The position numbers were made by a program, and so were the translations under genes. Below, one piece after another: positions 1 to 4,733 of a stretch of DNA of 5,187 nt. Origin of the DNA: Pseudomonadota bacterium (GTDB taxonomy: Bacteria > Desulfobacterota > DSM-4660 > Desulfatiglandales > B25-G16). How positions within the stretch are numbered: the stretch's first letter is position 1; every line of letters begins with the position of its first letter. The notes under the pieces are model-generated. The model was not told where the DNA came from. It saw only the letters and a list, made by a program, of their open reading frames with translations, and did not search any database. The DNA is taken from assembly GCA_015223015.1 (NCBI GenBank), contig JADFWK010000191.1:1-5187 (forward strand), written 5' to 3'.

Positions 1-132
1 AAAACTCGGTATAATGCCCTCAAACAGTTAGCATTTCTTAACGCTGAACATCTCAAGCGCTTTTCTCCCAAAATGCTCAATCTTGTTCACAAAACGCTTT
101 CTACGAGTTTGTCAAAGTTGAAGGTGAGATAA
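1..132 (+). CDS. C-terminal end of an unidentified basic protein (5' end outside window; possibly a transposase)
   Basis: Frame 1 is open from the window edge to a TAA at 130-132, giving 43 residues that begin KTRYNALKQLAFLNAEHLK and end LSKLKVR. The tail is rich in Lys/Arg and Leu, looks alpha-helical, and has no membrane segment or signal. I do not recognise the family with certainty. A short basic helical tail next to a repeat-flanked hairpin would suit the end of a transposase or other DNA-binding protein, but that is inference from style and context only. No T-rich terminator follows the stop; the next element is the hairpin at 172-209. The codon pattern reads as genuine coding sequence. 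Being cut by the window edge, its full length and start are unknown. Confidence 0.5.
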   Translation, partial: KTRYNALKQLAFLNAEHLKRFSPKMLNLVHKTLSTSLSKLKVR

Positions 133-158
133 AGTCAAAATGATTTGTTTCCACAATT

Positions 159-228
159 TTAGGCACTTTAGGCCTGCCCGCAACACTCTCGCTTGCGAGG
201 CGGGCGGGCACTTATAACCTTAGGCACT
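159..228. repeat. GC-rich hairpin bounded by a 9-bp direct repeat
   Basis: TTAGGCACT occurs at 159-167 and again at 220-228, flanking 52 bases. Inside is a strong hairpin: GCCTGCCCGC (172-181) pairs with GCGGGCGGGC (200-209) over 10 bp with one G-T wobble. An inner stem CTCGC/GCGAG (188-192 / 195-199) stacks on it, with a 6-base bulge at 182-187. No T-run follows, so it is not a classic Rho-independent terminator, although it may still protect the 3' end of the upstream mRNA. The short direct repeat is what a target-site duplication around a small REP- or MITE-like insertion would look like. It sits directly upstream of the rsmI start. Confidence 0.6.
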
Positions 229-232
229 ATTG

Positions 233-937
233 ATGGTTTCCAAGAGAGGAAAAAATGGGTTAGCACCGGGCACCCTCTATATCGTTTCTACGCCCATAGG
301 CAATCTTGAGGATATCACTTTGCGGGCCCTGAGGATTTTGAAGGAAGTGGCGTTGATCGCCGCTGAGAGTAGAGATCATAGCAGGAAGCTCTGCACGCAT
401 TACGGTATCAAGACACCTCTGACCAGCTATAATAGCCACAACCAGCACTATAAGGGACGTGTACTCCTCGAGAAGCTACACTCAGGGCTTGACATTGCCG
501 TGGTGAGTGACGCAGGAACACCCGGGTTGTCAGATCCTGGTTCCAGGTTAATCAGGGAAGCCATCGATGCTGGCGTACCACTGGTGCCGGTTCCAGGTGT
601 ATCGGCTCCGCTGACAGCACTCTGCATTTCAGGTTTGCCCACACACAGATTCATGTTTGTTGGTTTTCTATCCAACAAGAAAGGCAGACGCAGAAAAGAA
701 CTGGAAGGTCTAAAGCAGGAATGCCGTACCATGATTTTCTTTGAATCTCCGCATCGATTGATCAAGATGCTGACTGATGTGTATGATATTCTGGGTGATA
801 GGAAAATTGCCCTGGCCAAGGAGATGACCAAGATTTTTGAGGAGGTAAAGCGGGGATCAATCAGCGCTATCTTGTCCTCACTCGAGGACAAGGAGATTAG
901 GGGTGAATATACTATCATTGTACAGGGAGCAGAGTAA
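233..937 (+). CDS. rsmI: 16S rRNA (cytidine1402-2'-O)-methyltransferase RsmI, short form
   Basis: RsmI uses S-adenosylmethionine to 2'-O-methylate C1402 of 16S rRNA in the ribosomal P site, in the cytoplasm. The 234-residue protein has the family landmarks: GTLYIVSTPIGNLEDITLRAL (13-33), VSDAGTPGLSDPGS (91-104), the VPVPGVSAPLTAL loop (118-130), GLPTHRFMFVGFL (134-146), FFESPHRL (169-176) and a C-terminal RGEYTIIVQG. It ends soon after the tetrapyrrole-methylase-like fold, so it lacks the roughly 50-residue C-terminal extension of the 286-residue E. coli enzyme. The usual AAEDTR motif reads AAESRDHSRKL (43-53). I chose ATG 233; TTG 230 is also in frame. The nearest Shine-Dalgarno is only a weak AGG at 222-224. 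A much better GAGAGGA at 244-250 precedes an out-of-frame ATG (see separate entry). It lies 60 bases before the HPr-EI gene. The identification is firm; the exact start is not. Confidence 0.93.
   Translation: MVSKRGKNGLAPGTLYIVSTPIGNLEDITLRALRILKEVALIAAESRDHSRKLCTHYGIKTPLTSYNSHNQHYKGRVLLEKLHSGLDIAVVSDAGTPGLSDPGSRLIREAIDAGVPLVPVPGVSAPLTALCISGLPTHRFMFVGFLSNKKGRRRKELEGLKQECRTMIFFESPHRLIKMLTDVYDILGDRKIALAKEMTKIFEEVKRGSISAILSSLEDKEIRGEYTIIVQGAE
244..263 (+). promoter_or_regulatory. Strong Shine-Dalgarno leading to an out-of-frame ATG inside the 5' end of rsmI
   Basis: GAGAGGA (244-250) is followed after four A residues by ATG (255-257), GGT and a TAG stop (261-263). This is the best ribosome-binding site in the rsmI leader, yet it opens a two-codon frame. 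The rsmI frame here reads AAA AAT GGG TTA GCA CCG. One extra G in the GGG at 257-259 would instead give ATG GGG TTA GCA CCG, an ideal RsmI start. Either the native start has been displaced by a one-base deletion or sequencing error, or this is a chance arrangement within the codons for KRGKNG. Confidence 0.4.
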
Positions 938-959
938 GGTGATAACCCCATCTCTGTTA

Positions 960-988
960 TTGACAATCAACGATATTCTTATTAGATT
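960..988 (+). promoter_or_regulatory. Candidate sigma70 promoter for the HPr-EI gene
   Basis: TTGACA (960-965, a perfect -35 hexamer) is followed by a 17-base spacer and TAGATT (983-988, four of six matches to TATAAT). Transcription would start near 995, only a few bases before the ATG at 998, giving an almost leaderless mRNA. This would fit the lack of a clear Shine-Dalgarno before that ATG. The gene could equally be read through from rsmI. This is a pattern match only. Confidence 0.35.
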
Positions 989-997
989 TGAAACGTT

Positions 998-3067
998 ATG
1001 AAAGAAGTAAGATCCTTAAAAGTAACTAATGAGCTTGGTATGCATGCGCGGGCAGCTGGCCAGATAGTAGCCTTGGCTGGCAAATATGACGCCAGATTGT
1101 TTTTAAAGAAAGACACTCGAGAGGCGGACGGTTCAAGCATCCTGTCGATTCTTTCCCTGGCTGTGCCCAATGGGGAAGAGATCGAGGCCAGGATAGTCGG
1201 TAGGAAGGCAAAAGAGTTCATGGATGAGCTGGAAAGCCTCTTTATCAATAATTTTGGAGAAACCGAAACTCGGCCGTACCGCCCTAAAAAGAAGGTAATG
1301 AAGGGATTTCCAGTTTCTCCGGGTATTGTTATTGGTAAAGCGTACCACCTTGATAGATCTAAGACCCAGGTTTTTCACCGGAAACTGATCAATGAAGAAG
1401 AGGTACAAAGAGACCTTGCTCATTTCAGGCAGGCTGTGGACATGGCAAAGGAGCAGATCCAGAAGTTTAAATCCAGTATGCCGGAGTGGGTAGAGGGCTA
1501 TGCCTTCGTGCTGGATACCCACTCAATGATCCTGGATGACAGAATGCTCTTTGATGCAACCTCAAAGAGAATCCAGAAGGAGAAGATCAATGCCGGGTGG
1601 GCGTTGGAAAAATCGGTAAAAAATATCCATGTGCTTTTCAAAGAGGTCGAGGATGACTACATTGGGCGAAGAATGGACGATGTTGATAGCGTTAGTGAAA
1701 GGGTACTGCGGAACTTAGCAGGAGCAGAAGCAGAGAGCCTGGCTGACATTCAAGGCGAGGTTATTGTAGTAGCCCATACCCTTTCGCCGGTTGACATTGT
1801 TGAGATCGATGTAGACCATGTGCTCGGCATTTTGACTGATGTTGGGGGCCGAACGTCGCACATGGCTATTATGTCTGAAGCCCTGGACATACCAGTTATT
1901 GTTGGGTTGGAAAGGGCCACCGATGCGATCCTGCAGGGCGACATTTTGATCGTTGATGGCAATACTGGCGAGGTTGTTGTTAACCCCGACCCCAAAACCA
2001 TTCTTTCTTATGAGGATGAGATAAGGCGTTATACTAATTACAAATCGGCCATAGATAGGGTCAAACATCTACCGGCCGAAACTCTGGATGGACACAAGAT
2101 AACCGTCAAAGCCAATATTGAGTTTTTGGCGGAGGCTCAGGTAGCAATTGAGAGCGGTGCAGAGGGCATAGGACTCTATCGGACAGAATACCTGTACCTG
2201 CTTGAAAGAGGTTTTCCAGATGAACAGACCTTGTTTCAGGATTACGACCAGATTGCCAGAATGGTAGCCCCAAATCCGGTTACCATAAGGACCCTGGATA
2301 TTGCGAGCGACAGGATGGAATCAGAAATGGACGGGAACAGAGAGGATAATCCTGCTTTAGGTTTGAGGTCTATTCGATTTTGTCTGAAGGAGCAAAAGGT
2401 ATTTAAGACCCAGTTGAGGGCCATTCTAAGGGCCAGCAGATATGGCAATTTCAGATTGATGTTCCCCATGATATCAGGGTTGGAGCAATTTCTGGAGGCA
2501 AAGAAGATGTTACGGAGTGTTATGCGCTCTCTCGACAAAGAGGGCATTAAGTATGATAGAGAGATTCCTGTTGGCATTTTGATCGAGATTCCCTCTGCAG
2601 TATTAATAGCAGATATTCTTGCAAAGCATGCTGATTTCTTTTCAATAGGAACGAATGACCTTATTCAATATGCCCTCGCCATAGACAGGGATAATCAACA
2701 GGTTGCCGGTCTCTACGATCCCTTTCATCCCGCTGTCATAAAGATGATACACCAGGTGGTCAAGGCGGGCCAAAAGGAGGGGATTGATGTATCTCTGTGC
2801 GGCGAAATAGCCGGTGATCCCCTCTCTATTTTGATACTGCTTTCTTTGGGATTGGAGGAATTCAGTATGAATATCGGCTCTATTCCCCTGGTCAAGAAAA
2901 TGATCAGAATGGTACCATTGCAAAAAGTTAAGGAGGGTTTTAAGGATATAATTTCTTTACCTACCAGTAAGAAGGTTGAGGATTTTGTCTTAAAAAAGGC
3001 AAAGGCTCACCTGCCCGATATCTTTGAGGAAGATGTTTTTAGGTACCGGACCCCTGGCACTGCCTAA
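998..3067 (+). CDS. HPr-Enzyme I fusion of the PEP phosphotransferase system
   Basis: Enzyme I autophosphorylates from PEP and passes the phosphate to HPr, which feeds sugar-specific or regulatory IIA proteins in the cytoplasm. Residues 1-88 are a complete HPr: active-site His16 in LGMHARAAGQ, and Ser47 in ADGSSILSIL at the position phosphorylated by HPr kinase. After a charged linker (89-100), Enzyme I begins at FPVSPGIVIGKA (104-115). Key EI residues all sit at E. coli position +99: phospho-His288 (GGRTSHMAIM), Arg395 (GLYRTEY), Arg431, Arg457, Glu530 (IEIPSA), Asn553-Asp554 (GTNDLIQY), Arg564 and Cys601 (LCGEIAGD). So all three EI domains are present and apparently active. The DIGGDK loop reads DIASDR, and HPr has HARA where HARP is usual. 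ptsH and ptsI are normally separate genes. The start at 998 fits the first HPr strand; its ribosome-binding site is weak. smpB follows 11 bases later. Confidence 0.95.
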   Translation: MKEVRSLKVTNELGMHARAAGQIVALAGKYDARLFLKKDTREADGSSILSILSLAVPNGEEIEARIVGRKAKEFMDELESLFINNFGETETRPYRPKKKVMKGFPVSPGIVIGKAYHLDRSKTQVFHRKLINEEEVQRDLAHFRQAVDMAKEQIQKFKSSMPEWVEGYAFVLDTHSMILDDRMLFDATSKRIQKEKINAGWALEKSVKNIHVLFKEVEDDYIGRRMDDVDSVSERVLRNLAGAEAESLADIQGEVIVVAHTLSPVDIVEIDVDHVLGILTDVGGRTSHMAIMSEALDIPVIVGLERATDAILQGDILIVDGNTGEVVVNPDPKTILSYEDEIRRYTNYKSAIDRVKHLPAETLDGHKITVKANIEFLAEAQVAIESGAEGIGLYRTEYLYLLERGFPDEQTLFQDYDQIARMVAPNPVTIRTLDIASDRMESEMDGNREDNPALGLRSIRFCLKEQKVFKTQLRAILRASRYGNFRLMFPMISGLEQFLEAKKMLRSVMRSLDKEGIKYDREIPVGILIEIPSAVLIADILAKHADFFSIGTNDLIQYALAIDRDNQQVAGLYDPFHPAVIKMIHQVVKAGQKEGIDVSLCGEIAGDPLSILILLSLGLEEFSMNIGSIPLVKKMIRMVPLQKVKEGFKDIISLPTSKKVEDFVLKKAKAHLPDIFEEDVFRYRTPGTA

Positions 3068-3078
3068 GCAGGTTGTTG

Positions 3079-3534
3079 ATGGAGAAGAAAATTGTTTGCC
3101 AGAACAGAAAGGCCAGACACGATTACTCTATTGATGAGATCTATGAGGCAGGCGTCGTTCTTGCTGGCTCGGAGGTCAAATCACTAAAGGAGGGTCGTGC
3201 CAGTTTAAGGGATAGCTACGCGCGGGTCAAGAAAGAGGAGCTCTTTTTGCACAATATGCATATCACACCGTATCCCTTTTCACGCCATATAGATCTTGAT
3301 CCCACGAGGACCAGAAAGCTCCTCATGCATAAAAAAGAGATAAAACGGCTGATCGGAAAAACAGAGGAAAAGGGGTATTCGCTCATCCCCCTTTCGGTTT
3401 ACCTTTTGAGAGGGATCATCAAGGTCGAGCTGGCTCTGGCTAAGGGGAAGAGAAAATATGATAAGAGGCATGCCCTGAAAGAAAGGGAGATGAAACGGGA
3501 GCTCGACGAGTTGAAAAAGAGAGATCGCTCTTGA
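3079..3534 (+). CDS. smpB: SsrA-binding protein SmpB
   Basis: SmpB binds the tRNA-like end of tmRNA, brings it to stalled ribosomes and mimics the missing codon-anticodon pairing with its C-terminal tail, starting trans-translation. The 151-residue protein has the usual family length. Visible signatures are NRKARHDYSIDEIYEAGVVL near the N-terminus, GSEVKSLKEGRASLRDSYA (30-48), HNMHITPY, TRKLLMHKKEI, IPLSVYLLRGIIKVELALA, and the tail KGKRKYDKRHALKERE followed by a Lys/Glu-rich helix. I chose ATG 3079, which has AGG at 3070-3072 six bases ahead. TTG codons at 3073 and 3076 are in frame but less likely. The gene lies 11 bases after the HPr-EI stop, so the two are probably co-transcribed. Its RNA partner ssrA begins 64 bases downstream, a common pairing. 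Confidence 0.97.
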   Translation: MEKKIVCQNRKARHDYSIDEIYEAGVVLAGSEVKSLKEGRASLRDSYARVKKEELFLHNMHITPYPFSRHIDLDPTRTRKLLMHKKEIKRLIGKTEEKGYSLIPLSVYLLRGIIKVELALAKGKRKYDKRHALKEREMKRELDELKKRDRS

Positions 3535-3560
3535 AAAATAAGATTCATGTGTGTTATTAT
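3531..3560 (+). promoter_or_regulatory. Candidate extended -10 promoter for ssrA
   Basis: TTGAAA (3531-3536) is followed by an 18-base spacer and TATTAT (3555-3560, five of six matches). TG at 3552-3553 is correctly placed for an extended -10. The -35 hexamer contains the smpB stop codon TGA (3532-3534). Transcription from about 3567 would give a precursor with a leader of about 30 bases, which RNase P would trim to the mature 5' end at 3599. This would let tmRNA be made independently of smpB. Confidence 0.55.
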
Positions 3561-3598
3561 GTTAAATATGGTTTCCTAACCAAGGTTCCTTGAAAATT

Positions 3599-3952
3599 GG
3601 GGGCGAAACGGCTTCGACGGGGATAAAGAAGCTTAGGTTGCATACCGAGGTTCTGTTTGCTCGTTAAACAGGCAGAAATAAAATAAACGCAGACGATTAT
3701 GCGTACGCTTTAGCTGCTTAAGCGGCTAACGTCCTGCCGTTCTTTCCTGCGAGAATGGATTTGGGCGTCGACTAGCAGGATAGCCAATCTGAGAGACCTG
3801 AATCTCAGGGAGGCGAAGTTCTAATCAGGTTAGCCCTCTAGTCAGCTTGCCCGAAAGGTGTCTTGAGGGCGAACATTGAACATCGGGATATGTATGTAGA
3901 GGCCTAAGTGGAATATTTTCGGACGGGGGTTCGACTCCCCCCGCCTCCACCA
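3599..3952 (+). ncRNA. ssrA: Transfer-messenger RNA (tmRNA, one-piece)
   Basis: tmRNA rescues ribosomes stalled on broken mRNA by acting first as alanyl-tRNA and then as template for a degradation tag. The 5' end GGGGGCG (3599-3605) pairs with CGCCTCC (3942-3948) as a 7-bp acceptor stem. This includes the G3-U wobble that alanyl-tRNA synthetase recognises; A3949 and an encoded CCA (3950-3952) follow. The T arm is GGGGG-TTCGACT-CCCCC (3925-3941). The conserved GAAACGGCTTCGACGGGG lies at 3604-3622. A pseudoknot stem CTGTTT/AAACAG (3653-3658 / 3666-3671) precedes the tag frame. The tag stop lies in the loop of the hairpin TTAGCTGC/GCGGCTAA (3710-3717 / 3722-3729). Length is 354 bases, normal for one-piece tmRNA. 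smpB is immediately upstream. No T-run terminator is seen after the CCA. Confidence 0.97.
3689..3721 (+). other. tmRNA tag reading frame: ADDYAYALAA
   Basis: Resuming at GCA (3689-3691), the frame reads A-D-D-Y-A-Y-A-L-A-A and ends at TAA (3719-3721). The terminal YALAA-type end is the usual degron for ClpXP and related proteases, and an Ala resume codon is standard. The ten-residue length matches many proteobacterial tags. The resume codon is inferred from the tag pattern and the stop in the hairpin loop; an upstream TAA at 3684-3686, in the same frame two codons earlier, supports a start after it. Confidence 0.88.
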
Positions 3953-4047
3953 GACTTCGCCAAGGCTTCGTCTGGCAGGCCAGACTTGAGACCATCATAA
4001 TAACCTAAGCAGAGAGGAAGACTTTCGTATCTAAGTGCGAAGTCTGC
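3951..4047. repeat. Inverted-repeat cluster beginning in the tmRNA CCA end
   Basis: CAGACTTCGC (3951-3960) has an exact reverse complement GCGAAGTCTG at 4038-4047. Within this span CCAGAC (3950-3955), GTCTGG (3970-3975) and CCAGAC (3980-3985) can form two alternative 6-bp hairpins, the second with loop CAGG. The core CTTCGCCAAGGCTTC (3955-3969) is, apart from one inserted base, the reverse complement of GAAGCCTTGAGCGAAG at 4540-4555 on the far side of the GIY-YIG gene. No T-run follows either hairpin, so a Rho-independent terminator for ssrA is not supported. The rest of the 139 bases between ssrA and the next gene holds nothing else I recognise. Confidence 0.6.
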
Positions 4048-4091
4048 CCGCTGCTCCATTTTACCATCCCCTGCCTCGAGAAACTGCCACC

Positions 4092-4337
4092 GTGAAATAC
4101 GTCTATCTTATTCAGAGCATTCCAATTCCAAGTCAGCGATATGTTGGTATCACCTCAGATCTTAAGAACCGCCTAACCGCACATAATGAAGGCCGCTCAC
4201 CGCATACGTCCAAATACAAGCCTTTCAAGCTTGTAACCTATGTGGCTTTCTCAAACGAGGAAAAAGCCTTGGAATTTGAGAAGTATCTGAAATCCGGATC
4301 AGGCCGGGCTTTTGCAGAGAAAAGGCTTTGGGGATAG
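4092..4337 (+). CDS. Small stand-alone GIY-YIG endonuclease-domain protein
   Basis: The 81-residue product is a single GIY-YIG nuclease domain of the small bacterial type (COG2827-like). The GIY strand is VYLIQS (4-9), the YIG strand is YVGIT (17-21), the catalytic Arg is R27 in DLKNRLTAHN with H31 beside it, and the metal-binding Glu is E63 in EFEKYLKSGSGR. SKYKPFKLVTYVAF (40-53) is also typical. The family cleaves DNA in homing, repair or restriction, but the role of these tiny members is largely unknown. I start it at GTG 4092, where homology begins. An in-frame GTG at 4035 would add residues encoded by the repeat at 4038-4047 with no nuclease similarity. The ribosome-binding site is weak. 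The gene stands alone between tmRNA and a repeat-rich area. All core residues are present, so it may be active. Confidence 0.85.
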   Translation: MKYVYLIQSIPIPSQRYVGITSDLKNRLTAHNEGRSPHTSKYKPFKLVTYVAFSNEEKALEFEKYLKSGSGRAFAEKRLWG

Positions 4338-4436
4338 ATAGCTGGCCTCTTCAGGATAGTCGTCGACAATCTGTTTGAAGAGCTCCAAAATCGATGCCGC
4401 GTAATCGGCCGCATAAACTTGAGTCCGAGACACAGC
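4299..4436 (-). pseudogene. Possible gene remnant, unidentified, minus strand
   Basis: Read on the minus strand from 4436 this frame gives 45 residues beginning AVSRTQVYAADYAASILEL and continuing FKQIVDDYPEEAS to a TGA at 4299-4301. The stretch from RTQVY to PEEAS looks like real amphipathic helical protein rather than repeat translation. Upstream the frame runs into the repeats at 4455 onward with no start. The last 13 codons overlap the 3' end of the GIY-YIG gene antisense, so they are probably not native. I do not recognise the family. Confidence 0.22.
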
Positions 4437-4454
4437 CGGCCTTAGCTGCAGAGT

Positions 4455-4733
4455 GAAGGCGGGGTCGCCGCGCCGACTTGTCCCGTCGAAGTTTTAACGA
4501 AGTCGGAAGCTTAAACAGCGAAGGCGGGGTCGCCGCGCCGAAGCCTTGAGCGAAGGCGGGTAAAGCAATCCCCAAGGGGCTTATATGCCTCAGGCATATT
4601 CCACTCTGCCCGTTCCTTATTTTCCGCATGCTCTGTACGAAGCCCTCTTATCAGATTGTTCTTGCTTCCTTAAGTCTACAATGCCATCGTAGCTCACGGG
4701 CCCTCTGGCCGAAGCTTAAACAGCGAAGGCGGG
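4455..4733. repeat. Cluster of four related cgaaggcggg repeats
   Basis: A 22-base sequence starting gaaggcggggtcgcc occurs exactly at 4455-4476 and 4520-4541. A 23-base sequence starting gaagcttaaacagcg occurs exactly at 4506-4528 and 4711-4733, overlapping the second copy of the first. A shorter relative, gaagccttgagcgaaggcggg, lies at 4540-4560. The units share the pattern GAAGC-(TT)-short spacer-GCGAAGG-CGGG, which is self-complementary enough to fold. Spacing is irregular, so this is not a CRISPR array. The repeats have frames open enough to mimic short Pro/Arg-rich proteins on the minus strand. The repeats resemble dispersed intergenic repeats, and a related unit sits at 3955-3969. Confidence 0.75.
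4570..4599. repeat. Two adjacent small palindromes
   Basis: CCCCAAGGGG (4570-4579) is a 10-base near-perfect palindrome. Three bases later ATATGCC-TCA-GGCATAT (4583-4599) forms a perfect 7-bp stem with a three-base loop. No T-run follows on either strand. The stretch 4600-4710 between this and the next repeat copy holds no gene or other feature I can support. Confidence 0.5.

Noticed and set aside
193..218. Promoter for rsmI with TATAAC at 213-218
   Set aside because: The only -35-like sequence, TTGCGA at 193-198, is 14 bases away and part of the hairpin; too short a spacer to support.
448..3471. Several minus-strand open frames of 60-170 codons across the rsmI, HPr-EI and smpB genes
   Set aside because: They lie wholly antisense to confidently identified genes and show no recognisable motifs; they are frame shadows.
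3950..3990. Rho-independent terminator of ssrA
   Set aside because: Hairpins are present but no T-run follows on the plus strand.
4035..4091. N-terminal extension of the GIY-YIG protein from GTG 4035
   Set aside because: The added residues are encoded partly by the inverted repeat and lie outside the nuclease domain; GTG 4092 fits the domain start.
4351..4629. A 92-codon minus-strand frame
   Set aside because: Much of it is translation of the cgaaggcggg repeats (PPSLFKL, RRPRLHS); no start signal, and another minus-strand frame gives a more protein-like peptide in the same place.
4455..4733. Short CRISPR array
   Set aside because: Repeat spacing is irregular, units differ and overlap, and no cas gene is present.
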